Below, in pieces: positions 14,546 through 22,331 of a stretch of 41,015 nucleotides of DNA; the stretch's first letter is position 1; each line of letters opens with the position of its first letter. The translations under genes were made by a program, and so were the position numbers. Under the pieces are notes generated by a model. The model worked only from the letters and a program-made list of their open reading frames with translations, was not told where the DNA came from and searched no databases. Source of the stretch: Xenococcus sp. MO_188.B8 (lineage in GTDB: Bacteria > Cyanobacteriota > Cyanobacteriia > Cyanobacteriales > Xenococcaceae); contig JASJDR010000056.1 in the NCBI GenBank assembly GCA_030065615.1, forward strand, positions 1-41,015, given 5' to 3'.

Positions 14546-15310
14546 ATGGCCGTTGTAGACGCTCGTTTTGAACTTTGGGAAACTAGTAGTCCCGATGAAA
14601 AAGCAGCCGTAATCCGCGCTGTTTATAATCAAGTTCTGGGCAATCCTTATGTAATGGAGAGCGAACGCCTAGTCAATGCTGAGTCTCAATTATGTAATGG
14701 CACTTTAAGTGTTAGAGAATTTGTGCGTGCTGTAGCCAAATCTGACTTTTACCGCTCTCGCTACTTTGAATCCTGTGCTCCTTACCGTTTTGTGGAATTA
14801 AACTTCAAACATCTGTTGGGACGCGCTCCTGAAGATCAAGCAGAACTTTCAGCGCATATTCAAACTGCTGTTAACCAAGGTTATGAAGCAGAAATCGATT
14901 CTTATATTGATAGTCAAGAATATTCCGAAAAGTTCGGCGAGAATATTGTTCCCTATTACACTGGTGCCAAAACTGAAACTGGTAAAAAGCAAGTTAACTA
15001 CAATCGTACGCAATCCCTATTTAAAGGATATGCCGAAATTGATAGTGGAACTAAAGCCTCTGTATTAGTAGGTAGTGTGGCTGGTAACTCTGCCGTATCT
15101 GCTGCTCGTAGTGCTGCTAGTGGTAGAGTTGCTGCTTATAAGGATGCTACTGAAAAAACTTTCAAAATCGTGGTTAGCGGTGCTAAATTTGATAGTCCTC
15201 GTCGTGTTAGCACCACTGAGTATATCGTTCCTGGTAATCGTATGACTCCCCAAATCCAGCGCATCAATCGCACTGGAGCCAAAATTGTCAGCATTACTGA
15301 GATTGCTTAA
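14546..15310 (+). CDS. cpeD: Phycoerythrin-associated rod linker, CpeD-type
   Basis: The 254-residue protein has the same two-part design as the gene before it: a PBS linker domain at about residues 15-145 (IRAVYNQVLGNPYVMESERL, LSVREFVRAVAKSDFYRSRY, RFVELNFKHLLGRAP) and a CpcD-like C-terminal domain at about 200-254 (KTFKIVVSGAKF to GAKIVSITEI). It starts with ATG after an ideal TCAGGAGAAA site. The middle linker is alanine/serine-rich (SAVSAARSAASGRVAA). The cpeD name follows from its second place in a cpeC-D-E-S-T-R gene order. The exact position of this linker in the rod cannot be read from sequence alone. Confidence 0.82.
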   Translation: MAVVDARFELWETSSPDEKAAVIRAVYNQVLGNPYVMESERLVNAESQLCNGTLSVREFVRAVAKSDFYRSRYFESCAPYRFVELNFKHLLGRAPEDQAELSAHIQTAVNQGYEAEIDSYIDSQEYSEKFGENIVPYYTGAKTETGKKQVNYNRTQSLFKGYAEIDSGTKASVLVGSVAGNSAVSAARSAASGRVAAYKDATEKTFKIVVSGAKFDSPRRVSTTEYIVPGNRMTPQIQRINRTGAKIVSITEIA

Positions 15311-15342
15311 GCAATTTATCAAAGCTGTAAGCTTTTAGCCGT

Positions 15343-15378
15343 AAGCTCTAATTAGCTTGCTGCTTAGAGCTTAGAGCT
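15343..15378 (+). terminator. Hairpin with T-run between cpeD and cpeE
   Basis: The perfect 9-bp stem AAGCTCTAA (15343-15351) / TTAGAGCTT (15364-15372) is followed by AGAGCTTTTT. This has the form of a Rho-independent terminator, but lies inside an operon. It may let only part of the transcripts continue to cpeE and beyond, giving fewer distal linkers and lyases than CpeC and CpeD. Confidence 0.6.
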
Positions 15379-15420
15379 TTTTCCCAATTAATTAACTGTT
15401 AAGATTCAGGAGAAAATTCA

Positions 15421-16206
15421 ATGTCACTTTGGGTAGAAACTAATGCACCACTTGAATTACGTTCTAACGCCAGTGAAGAAGGTCCCAAATTTAGCGAAGA
15501 TGACTTGCAAACTGTAATTCGTGCAGTTTACAAACAAGTTTTAGGCAACGCCCATCTTCTAGAAGGTGATCGCCTAGACGATGCCGAGTCCATGCTACGG
15601 AATGGTGATATTACGGTTAAAGAATTTGTGCGTAAGGTCGGACAATCTGCACTTTATCAATCTCAGTTTTTCGATAATTCTTCTCAATATCGTTTTATCG
15701 AACTAAACTGTAAACATTTCTTAGGACGTGCACCTAAAGATCAAGTAGAAATCGCCCGCCATGTTCTCATCTACAATGAAGAGGGTTATGCAGCAGATAT
15801 TGATTCATACATCGATAGCGATGAGTATAACGAAAGCTTTGGCGAAAATATTGTTCCCTATCCTCGTAACACAGTTTCCCAAGCAGGAAGCAAAAACGTA
15901 GACTTCAATCGTGCATTTAGCCTGTTCCGTGGTGAAGCCACTAGTGATTCTGGTCAGTCTGCTCGTTTGATTAGTTCTTTAGGTGCTAATACATCTTCTA
16001 AAATCACTCCTGCTGCCAAAGGCAGTGGAAATGTTGGCAATACTGGCAAACGTTTTCGGATTGCTGTTGCCAAAGCTGGTAGTGGCGCTAACTATCGCCG
16101 CAGTAATTCAACTTATGAAGTAGGTTATTCTCAATTGACTCAAAAAATTCAGAATATCCATAAACTGGGGGGAAAAATAGTCAGTATTACTGAAGTTACT
16201 CAGTAA
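15421..16206 (+). CDS. cpeE: Phycoerythrin-associated rod linker, CpeE-type
   Basis: The 261-residue third linker has a PBS linker domain at about residues 25-160 (TVIRAVYKQVLGNAHLLEGD, VKEFVRKVGQSALYQSQFF, RFIELNCKHFLGRAPKDQ) and a CpcD-like end at about 210-261 (KRFRIAVAKAGSGANYRRSN to GGKIVSITEV). Its N-terminus MSLWVETNAPLELR differs from the CpeC type. The start has the same TTCAGGAGAAAA site as cpeD. Assignment as CpeE rests on operon order. Together the three linkers imply rods with up to three phycoerythrin hexamer positions, if cpeBA exist elsewhere in the genome. Confidence 0.82.
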   Translation: MSLWVETNAPLELRSNASEEGPKFSEDDLQTVIRAVYKQVLGNAHLLEGDRLDDAESMLRNGDITVKEFVRKVGQSALYQSQFFDNSSQYRFIELNCKHFLGRAPKDQVEIARHVLIYNEEGYAADIDSYIDSDEYNESFGENIVPYPRNTVSQAGSKNVDFNRAFSLFRGEATSDSGQSARLISSLGANTSSKITPAAKGSGNVGNTGKRFRIAVAKAGSGANYRRSNSTYEVGYSQLTQKIQNIHKLGGKIVSITEVTQ

Positions 16207-16217
16207 TAACCACAGGA

Positions 16218-16255
16218 TTTTGTAGGGACATTTTGATAGATAAGTCCCTACAAAA
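16218..16255 (+). terminator. 12-bp perfect hairpin after cpeE
   Basis: TTTTGTAGGGAC (16218-16229) pairs perfectly with GTCCCTACAAAA (16244-16255) around a 14-base loop. The A/T ends make it able to act as a bidirectional intrinsic terminator. TGTAGGGAC..GTCCCTACA palindromes are also found dispersed in many cyanobacterial genomes, so this may be a small mobile repeat that landed between the linker and lyase genes. Confidence 0.65.
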
Positions 16256-16307
16256 ACTATAAAAAATTAATAACTAATTATAATTAAAAATCGATAAAAT
16301 AAACTCA

Positions 16308-16847
16308 ATGAATATTGTAGAATTTGTGAAGCTTTCTCTAGGAGAATGGCGATCACAACGTAGTGCACATCATCTAGCTTTTCAACATTTTGAAGCCGTT
16401 ACTTCTGAGATTGAAATTATTGGTTTAGATGAAGAAGATTCTCAAGTTATAGAACTTTGCAAAGTTAATAATATTGATCCCAAATTAGCGACAAGTCCTT
16501 TTAAAATGACTTGGGAAGGAGAATCTGATTGGGATGATGATGAGACAATGTCGGGTTCAACAATTTTGGTACCAATTCCCGATGGCGATGATCTAACTAA
16601 AGGGAAATTACTGAGAGAACAGGGTTATGCAGAAACTATTCCTTCTATTGGTGAATATGAGATTGTAGAAGACGGAACATTTATTTTATCAACCAAATAT
16701 GATCGCGCAGCTGCCGAGGAAAAAATTTGGTTTGCCACTCCAAACTTGCGCTTTAGAGTTTCCTTAATTAAAACAAGTAATGGCGCAGGGGTAACGACTG
16801 CTTCTTTCTCCTCTGAAATTCGCTCACTAAAAAGTTCTGAAGGATAA
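16308..16847 (+). CDS. cpeS: Phycobiliprotein lyase, CpeS family
   Basis: The 179-residue S/U-type bilin lyase is a lipocalin-like beta-barrel that attaches phycoerythrobilin to the Cys-82-equivalent of phycobiliproteins (shown for CpeS of Fremyella and others). The family start NIVEFVKLSLGEWRSQRSAHHLAF is split here by small changes only. Other landmarks are SPFKMTWEGESDWD, GSTILVPIPD, EDGTFILSTKYDRAAAEEKIWFATPNLRFRVS and the terminal SFSSEIRSL. Length is normal. It follows the linker genes and a strong hairpin. No ribosome binding site is obvious before the ATG, so it may have lower translation or its own signals. Confidence 0.9.
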   Translation: MNIVEFVKLSLGEWRSQRSAHHLAFQHFEAVTSEIEIIGLDEEDSQVIELCKVNNIDPKLATSPFKMTWEGESDWDDDETMSGSTILVPIPDGDDLTKGKLLREQGYAETIPSIGEYEIVEDGTFILSTKYDRAAAEEKIWFATPNLRFRVSLIKTSNGAGVTTASFSSEIRSLKSSEG

Positions 16848-16977
16848 AATATAATTTAAACTTTTCTGAATTGATGGTTTTCTTTTAATCGATTTAGATC
16901 GAAAATCTCTTAGCATTTATTACTTAAATTTAAACAGTATTCATAATTAATAATTCATAATTGATAATTTCTACAAA

Positions 16978-17604
16978 ATGTTAATCCAAAGCGATCAAAC
17001 CAAAGATACAGAATCAAGTTTGCTAATGAACCTAGCTAAAGTGATGGCTGGGGATTTTAGTAACCAACAACAAGCTTTTGCTAATCCCAAAGATTATGCT
17101 CATATCCGCGTCTTTTTCCGTCCTTTACCCTGGGAATTCTTTGGCGCGATCGGCTTTTATTCCGAACAAGTTTATGATTACGATCTCTGGACCCCCTATC
17201 GCCAAGGAATACATCGCCTGGTAGATAAGGGAGGTCATATTTATATTGAAAACTATAGTCTTCAAGATCCGATGCTTTATGCAGGAGCAGGGCATAATAA
17301 AAACATCATCGAAACTATTAGTCCCACATCTATTGAAAGACGTTATAACTGCTCAATGGTATTTAAACAAGATGGAGAGATGTTCCGTGGAGGTGTTGAA
17401 CCAGGTAATAAATGCTTAATTCACCGAAAGGGTGTAGAAACCTACTTAGTTAGCGATGTCGAAATAACCGAAACTACTTGGATGAGTTGGGATCGGGGAA
17501 TGGATCTCAATACCGGAGAACAAATTTGGGGTTCGGCTAAAGGCCCTTTGAAATTTGAAAAACGAGTCAGTTTTGCTAGTGAATTGCCTTTATCTCAACT
17601 GTAA
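16978..17604 (+). CDS. cpeT: Phycoerythrobilin lyase, CpeT family
   Basis: The 208-residue CpeT/CpcT-type bilin lyase belongs to the family that attaches bilin to the Cys-153/165-equivalent of beta subunits; CpeT of Fremyella acts on Cys-165 of CpeB. Recognisable segments are LLMNLAKVMAGDFSNQQQAF at the start, AHIRVFFRPLPWEFF, FYSEQVYDYDLWTPYRQGIH, NYSLQDPMLYAGAGH, CSMVFKQDGEMFRGGVEPGN and TWMSWDRGMDLNTGEQIWGS. The sequence is complete and of normal length. Phycoerythrin-type rather than phycocyanin-type specificity is inferred from the operon. The 130-bp gap after cpeS is AT-rich with no clear hairpin. Confidence 0.92.
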   Translation: MLIQSDQTKDTESSLLMNLAKVMAGDFSNQQQAFANPKDYAHIRVFFRPLPWEFFGAIGFYSEQVYDYDLWTPYRQGIHRLVDKGGHIYIENYSLQDPMLYAGAGHNKNIIETISPTSIERRYNCSMVFKQDGEMFRGGVEPGNKCLIHRKGVETYLVSDVEITETTWMSWDRGMDLNTGEQIWGSAKGPLKFEKRVSFASELPLSQL

Positions 17605-17629
17605 ATATAATTTTTAATAAACCAACTTG

Positions 17630-17965
17630 ATGATTACCTCGGAGCTAAAACAGAGTATGCTGCCACCAGTAGCTCGCAAAAAAATGCAGTGTTGGATCAG
17701 AAGTAGACATTTAATTTGTTCTGGTAATTTTTATATCTTTGAAACCTTGGAATATTCTACTGTCGAAAGGTTCGAAGAATGTGTTAAAAGCTTAGGTGGA
17801 ACGCTAATTGCTGTTGAACCTGTAAGAAAAGTTTGGATTGGGAATCGTCGTCAGGTTGTCCTTTATCAAGCGAAAGCTAGCTTGCATACTCCTCATCATG
17901 AACTCAAGCAATATTGGATTAAATATGGTGGGTTTTATACCAGATTTGATGAACGTTCTTGTTAG
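17630..17965 (+). CDS. cpeR: CpeR, activator of phycoerythrin gene expression
   Basis: The roughly 111-residue protein contains the CpeR core MLPPVARKKMQCWIRSRHLI, NFYIFETLEYSTVERFEECV, LGGTLIAVEPVRKVWIGNRR and the very conserved end LHTPHHELKQYWIKYGGFYT. In Fremyella diplosiphon CpeR is made from the end of this operon and is needed to express the cpeBA subunit genes, linking the two sets. The ATG at 17630 is chosen; the TTG just before it is unlikely, and an internal ATG at 17657 (MLPP) is a reasonable alternative. It is only 25 bp after cpeT, so the two are co-transcribed. Confidence 0.93.
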   Translation: MITSELKQSMLPPVARKKMQCWIRSRHLICSGNFYIFETLEYSTVERFEECVKSLGGTLIAVEPVRKVWIGNRRQVVLYQAKASLHTPHHELKQYWIKYGGFYTRFDERSC

Positions 17966-18431
17966 GAATTTAATTTCTAAGATAATTTCAGTTCTTGATT
18001 AAGACACATTAGTTTATCGGAAATAGACCAGGAAAAGTGTTGACTTCTAAAAATTTAAAGCGGTTACTGAGCTGTTAATTGATCAGTTATTGCGATCGCA
18101 CTTTATTTGCTTACTGGCTGTCGCATCTCAGAAACACTCGCTCTACAAGTGACGGACATGAAAAATAAAATCATTGAAGACAAGTATAAGATGATTTCCA
18201 AGAAAACTTGTACCTTGTAAGCTGAACAAAATTAAGTTATAAGTACTTTATTAAATTGAAACTGAGGATTACCTACCTTACACTGACTGACACTCAGCAT
18301 TAGGAAAATTTTTCGATGATGTCATTTTATGGGAAAAAAGTTTACCCTATATTCAATAAGATATCCAATTTTCTAATATAGCAGACGGTTACTTTAGTAA
18401 AAATATACTAACTTTTTTGGGAAAAAGACAT
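17966..18431. other. Non-coding gap between cpeR and the DUF1838 gene
   Basis: I see no gene in these 466 bp. One HIP1-like site (GCGATCGC at about 18092) and a loose inverted repeat (ACAAGT..ACTTGT, about 18180-18215) are present. The cpe operon has no obvious T-run terminator here. The DUF1838 promoter must lie in the AT-rich right half. Confidence 0.5.
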
Positions 18432-19253
18432 ATGGTTCAAACAAGTCAACATATCGATCAACGACAACCATTAGACGTTTCTTGTTGGGTGAAAACCCGT
18501 AACTCTTTATCATCAGAATCAGCTATTTTATTATGGACTGGTTCTATATATGCCATGATGCCTAATGAGCGAAGAAAACATCTATTTAAGATTGTAGGCA
18601 TGAGTATCAGTCGTTGTATTCCTCAAGCAGATAATAGTTGGGATTTTACTTCTCGGGAGTTAACCTATTACCTCGATCCTGAAACAAATCAAGTATTGCA
18701 TCGCTGGAAAAATCCTTGGACTGGGGAAACTCTTCCCGTAGTTCATGTTGCTAATAATCCTGTTCAGGGACTTTTTCAAGATGATTTCCCCGTTATTGTC
18801 AATGAAGATACTAGTACTTTTGTCTTTGACTTGTTTACTAATTATCCCAACCCCTTAGCAGGAGATTCCAGATTTGTTGAATATAGTCCTCAGCCTACCT
18901 ATCAAGCAACTGAATTATTTAAACTAACAGTACCGACCAAGGAACTTCTCGACCCAGAAGTTTTAGAAGTTTCTCAAGTAATTTTGAGTTGGGATCGCAT
19001 TGGTCCTTGGCTACCTTGGATGAAAATGGGTAATAAACCAGGTCAACTAATTTATAGCGCCCATGGCAAAAAACTAAAGGGAGTTGAGTATTTACCTCAA
19101 TGGTTACAAGATGAACTTAATCATCGCGTTCCTTTATATAAAGATGCTCCAAAATCTATTATGGAGAGTGAAAATATAACTTCTTGGAAATACTTTAAGC
19201 AGCATTTTGATGCCTATTTAGCTGGAGAACAATTCCCGATCGCCGCATTTTAA
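18432..19253 (+). CDS. DUF1838 family protein
   Basis: The 273-residue soluble protein matches the DUF1838 group: VSCWVKTRNSLSSESAILLW, FKIVGMSISRC, SWDFTSRELTYYLDPETNQV, HRWKNPWTGETLPVVHVANN, and a late LSWDRIGPWLPWMKMGNKPG. Many tryptophans and the repeated 'written' strands suggest a beta-barrel binding a hydrophobic ligand. No enzymatic function is established for the family that I know of. The frame is open to a TTG at 18417; the ATG at 18432 is preferred. It follows the cpe operon on the same strand but 466 bp away, so a link to pigment metabolism is only a guess from proximity. Confidence 0.82.
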   Translation: MVQTSQHIDQRQPLDVSCWVKTRNSLSSESAILLWTGSIYAMMPNERRKHLFKIVGMSISRCIPQADNSWDFTSRELTYYLDPETNQVLHRWKNPWTGETLPVVHVANNPVQGLFQDDFPVIVNEDTSTFVFDLFTNYPNPLAGDSRFVEYSPQPTYQATELFKLTVPTKELLDPEVLEVSQVILSWDRIGPWLPWMKMGNKPGQLIYSAHGKKLKGVEYLPQWLQDELNHRVPLYKDAPKSIMESENITSWKYFKQHFDAYLAGEQFPIAAF

Positions 19254-19280
19254 GAAATAGCTATTAGCTCTTAGTTCTTA

Positions 19281-19345
19281 GCTATTAGCTAATAGCCAAT
19301 TTGAGTATTCATTAATCATTGATCGCTGTTAAATGTTCAATGATT
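19281..19345. terminator. Palindromes between convergent genes
   Basis: The perfect 16-bp palindrome GCTATTAGCTAATAGC (19281-19296) is followed by the hairpin AATCATTG (19314-19321) / CAATGATT (19338-19345). The second overlaps the stop codon of the sulfurtransferase gene. Together they can end transcription from both convergent genes. The left one lies in a run of short CTATTAGCT/CTTAGTTCTTAG repeats. Confidence 0.5.
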
Positions 19346-20173
19346 AGTGTTAAATGTATAACTAATATAGTCGCTCCAACCACCAGGATAAAGTTTAGTA
19401 TTTTTGAATCCTGCTAATTCTAAAGACAAGAGATTGACACAAGCCGTCACTCCTGAACCACAATAGACAATAATTTCTGCTGCGGATTGATAATCAGACC
19501 ATAATTGTTGCTGATATTCTAGAGGTTGGATGTAACCTTCCGGGTTAGAAACTTGTTTCCAGGGAGAATTTACCGCACCAGGAATACTTCCGGCTATGGG
19601 ATCTATGGGTTCTCTTTTCCCTTCATAGCGATCGCGATCGCGCGAATCGACAATCACAACAGAAGAAGTATCACAAGACGCCTTGACTTTCTCAATATCG
19701 ACAGTCCAATCATTTTGAACTTTAGGAATAAAATCACCTTTAGTGGGTTTAGGTACAGAAGTAGAAATTGGATAATTTGCCTTTTGCCAGCCATTCCAAC
19801 CCCCATCTAGCAAAGCGACAGCATTATGACCTAAATAACGTAACAACCACCAGATACGAGCCGCAAAAGCAAAACGAGAATCATCATAGACAACAACTAA
19901 ACTTTGATTCTTAATCACCCCAATCGCCTCCAATTTAGCAGCGAAATTCGGTATATTGGGTAAAGGGTGACGACCGCCATGAGTTTGAACTTTACTCGAT
20001 AAATCTTGGTCTAAATCTAAGTAGTGAGCGCCCCGAATATGACCAGCAGCATATTCTTGTTGTCCCCAACTAGGATCTGCTAATTGAAATCGACAATCAA
20101 CAATCACCACTAGAGGATTTTCGAGATTTTCTAATAACCATTGACTATCAACTATCACTTTTTGTTTTATCAT
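19337..20173 (-). CDS. sseA: Sulfurtransferase, mercaptopyruvate/thiosulfate type
   Basis: The 278-residue tandem-rhodanese enzyme transfers sulfur from 3-mercaptopyruvate or thiosulfate to acceptors. The N-terminal inactive rhodanese domain (residues about 5-135) contains VIVDCRFQLADPSWGQQEY, GHIRGAHYLDLDQDLS and LLDGGWNGW. The C-terminal catalytic domain (about 155-278) has SIPGAVNSPW, then the active Cys238 in the loop CGSGVTAC. The CGSGVTA loop is the version typical of mercaptopyruvate sulfurtransferases, which favours that substrate over thiosulfate. No signal peptide is seen, so it is cytoplasmic. The gene stands alone and converges with the DUF1838 gene. Confidence 0.93.
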   Translation of the reverse strand: MIKQKVIVDSQWLLENLENPLVVIVDCRFQLADPSWGQQEYAAGHIRGAHYLDLDQDLSSKVQTHGGRHPLPNIPNFAAKLEAIGVIKNQSLVVVYDDSRFAFAARIWWLLRYLGHNAVALLDGGWNGWQKANYPISTSVPKPTKGDFIPKVQNDWTVDIEKVKASCDTSSVVIVDSRDRDRYEGKREPIDPIAGSIPGAVNSPWKQVSNPEGYIQPLEYQQQLWSDYQSAAEIIVYCGSGVTACVNLLSLELAGFKNTKLYPGGWSDYISYTFNTNH

Positions 20174-20255
20174 TGTTTTATGATCAATTATTGAGCGTTT
20201 TTTCTGGAGAGCAATTGACTTTTATGAGGTGTGAAAAGAACAATAGTAACCAATT

Positions 20256-21395
20256 ATGGTTCATATTTTAGTTATTGAGGATGATTGTGTAACTCAATTG
20301 TTGCTTAAGCGAACCTTAGAAAAGCAGGGTTATACAGTCACAGTAGCAAGTGATGGCAAAGAGGGTTTAGCTAAAGCTAGAGAAATTCATCCTGCGTTAA
20401 TTATCTGTGATTGGATCATGCCTAGAATGGATGGCTTAGAAGTTTGTCGTCAAGTAAAATCGATGCCTGAACTTTCTACTACCTTTTTTATCTTACTAAC
20501 TGCTTTAGATTCAGTAGAAGATCGAGTTAAAGGGCTCAATGAAGGAGCAGATGATTTTTTATGCAAACCTATTGATATGTATGAAATCATAGCTCGAATT
20601 CGTGCGGGGTTAAGATTGCATCAACTGAGTCGTGATTTACAACAGCAAAAACAATTATTGGAGACTGAATTAGCTGAAGCAGCGGCTTATGTCCGTTCGA
20701 TCTTACCTAAACCACTGTACCATTCAGAATTAAATATTGATATGCGTTTCATTCCTTCAAGGGAATTAGGAGGGGATAGTTTTGATTATTTTTGGTTAGA
20801 TTCACAACATCTAGCTATCTATCTATTAGATGTTTCTGGTCATGGTTTGAGAGCTTCTTTACCTTCTCTTTCTGTAATTAATTTATTGCGATCGCAAAAT
20901 TTAAAGGAGACTAATTATTATCAACCGAGTTCTGTGCTTACTAGTCTCAACTACACTTTTCAAATGAGCGACTATGATGATAAATATTTTACGATTTGGT
21001 ACGGAGTTTATAACTATAAAAAACGTAAGTTAATTTATTCGACTGCTGGTCATCCCCCAGGAATTCTATTATCAAAATTGCATTCTCAAGATGTAGTAGA
21101 ACAAAAATTGAAAACTCCTGGAGTTCCTGTGGGAATGTTTTCTGATGCTAAATATGTAGATTTCTCTTGTGTAATTCCCAATTCTTCTAGTCTTTACATT
21201 TTTAGTGATGGGATTTACGAATTTGAACCTAGAAATGGCTTCTATTGGGGATTAGACAAATTTATTATGCTACTAAAAAAACACCAACAAACCAAGGAGC
21301 GTGATCTAGGAAGACTCCTGCAATATGTTAGAGATTGGCATCCTAATTTTCAGTTTGATGATGATTTATCAATTATGCAAATTGATTTTTTATAG
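20256..21395 (+). CDS. Response regulator with PP2C (SpoIIE-type) phosphatase output
   Basis: The 379-residue protein starts with a receiver domain (residues 3-120) having the acidic pair Glu8-Asp9-Asp10, the phospho-acceptor Asp52 in CDWIMPRMDG, Thr82 and Lys104 (FLCKPID). A coiled-coil linker follows at about 122-150 (LSRDLQQQKQLLETELAEAA). A SpoIIE/RsbU-type phosphatase domain then runs to the end, with metal-binding motifs ELGGDSFDYFWL, LLDVSGHGLRASLPSLSVIN, STAGHPPGILL, FSDGIYEF and a final DDDLSIMQI. Such proteins dephosphorylate STAS-domain anti-sigma antagonists once the receiver is phosphorylated. A STAS protein is the next gene, convergent, and is its likely substrate. The cognate kinase is not in the window. 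Confidence 0.95.
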   Translation: MVHILVIEDDCVTQLLLKRTLEKQGYTVTVASDGKEGLAKAREIHPALIICDWIMPRMDGLEVCRQVKSMPELSTTFFILLTALDSVEDRVKGLNEGADDFLCKPIDMYEIIARIRAGLRLHQLSRDLQQQKQLLETELAEAAAYVRSILPKPLYHSELNIDMRFIPSRELGGDSFDYFWLDSQHLAIYLLDVSGHGLRASLPSLSVINLLRSQNLKETNYYQPSSVLTSLNYTFQMSDYDDKYFTIWYGVYNYKKRKLIYSTAGHPPGILLSKLHSQDVVEQKLKTPGVPVGMFSDAKYVDFSCVIPNSSSLYIFSDGIYEFEPRNGFYWGLDKFIMLLKKHQQTKERDLGRLLQYVRDWHPNFQFDDDLSIMQIDFL

Positions 21396-21439
21396 CAATT
21401 TTCATCCCATTGAGATACATAGATACATACTGTTGAAGA

Positions 21440-21669
21440 ACATGCCCTCTCTTGGTGAGGGGCTGTCTTTCGAGGTTTCCTCGAAAGCTTGTCCGCCCCG
21501 CGCGCGTTCCTTGGGCGTCCTAAAGTATACCCCTTCGGATAAGGGAACGCTCTGCTCAGGGGTGGAAGGGGGACTTCAAAATAAAATAGATAACTCTAGG
21601 CAGAAAAGCACTGAATCTAGAAAAGTCCCCCTCCCCGCGCACCGCTCTCTTGGTCAGCACCGGGAGGGG
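21440..21669. repeat. GC-rich multi-hairpin intergenic element
   Basis: A GC-rich block in AT-rich surroundings contains several stems. These are CTTTCGAGG-TTT-CCTCGAAAG (21467-21487), GCGTTCC..GGAACGC (about 21504-21550), AGGGGGACTT (21567-21576) / AAGTCCCCCT (21623-21632), and CCCCTCCC (21628-21635) / GGGAGGGG (21662-21669). The phrase CTCTCTTGGT occurs near both ends. The composition and nesting look like a non-autonomous palindromic repeat of the kind scattered in cyanobacterial genomes. It fills the gap between the phosphatase and STAS genes. No protein-coding sequence is convincing in it. Confidence 0.6.
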
Positions 21670-21885
21670 ATAAAATATCTTGTCAGGTTCTATTGGTTCA
21701 GCACCAGAAACTGAATTGTGATCTCCGCATCTCGGCACCGTTTGCTAGAGAAGAAAACCTCTGCGGGTTTGTTTATAACCAAATGCAATGGGTACAAGCA
21801 TTGCATAGTTTGATATCCCGCTTTCTCCTCCAAGCAATCAGCAAAACTATAGGTTTCAAACTAGACGCAGTTTAGTAACTGTTAG

Positions 21886-22218
21886 CTAATTTGTTGATAT
21901 TGAAGATAGTATTTGGTCAAACTCGTCCCGATTATCAAAAATTTCAAACACCCGATCCATACTAGTTAGCTCAAATAGCATTTTTACTTGTTCATTAATT
22001 GAACAAAGAAACATCTTAATGCCAGCATTACGGACAGTTTTCAGGGATAACACTAATGTTCCTAACCCAGAACTGTCCATAAAGGTAACATCCGTAAAAT
22101 CAACTAAAATGATTTGTACACCATTCTCGATACTGTGGTTGATGTGATCGCGAAAATCACTAGATCTTGTACCATCTAGAATACCTTTCGGTTCAATTAT
22201 TTGAACAAGTGAATTCAT
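21886..22218 (-). CDS. STAS-domain anti-sigma factor antagonist
   Basis: The 110-residue single STAS domain contains the strand GVQIILVDFTDVTFMDSSGLGTLV. The serines after Asp48 (Ser49/Ser50) are the usual site phosphorylated by an anti-sigma or switch kinase, and LGTLVLSLK is the following helix. In partner switching the unphosphorylated form binds the kinase/anti-sigma factor, and a PP2C phosphatase regenerates it. The PP2C response regulator convergent on this gene is the probable phosphatase. The kinase partner is not visible here. An AT-rich 113-bp gap separates it from the KaiB-like gene on the same strand. Confidence 0.92.
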   Translation of the reverse strand: MNSLVQIIEPKGILDGTRSSDFRDHINHSIENGVQIILVDFTDVTFMDSSGLGTLVLSLKTVRNAGIKMFLCSINEQVKMLFELTSMDRVFEIFDNRDEFDQILSSISTN

Positions 22219-22331
22219 AAAAAGCTGACTTAAACAATTGTTTTATATGGTAGTATCCAGACAGTATAGCAAAGGAGACCGGAGATCGGAAATCACCTAG
22301 AATCTCCTCTCGATCTTTTGCCAGTCATGCA

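Noticed and set aside
21325..21738. Overlapping frames of 60-129 codons in the gap between the phosphatase and STAS genes
   Set aside because: They run through the palindromic GC-rich element and have no protein-like composition.
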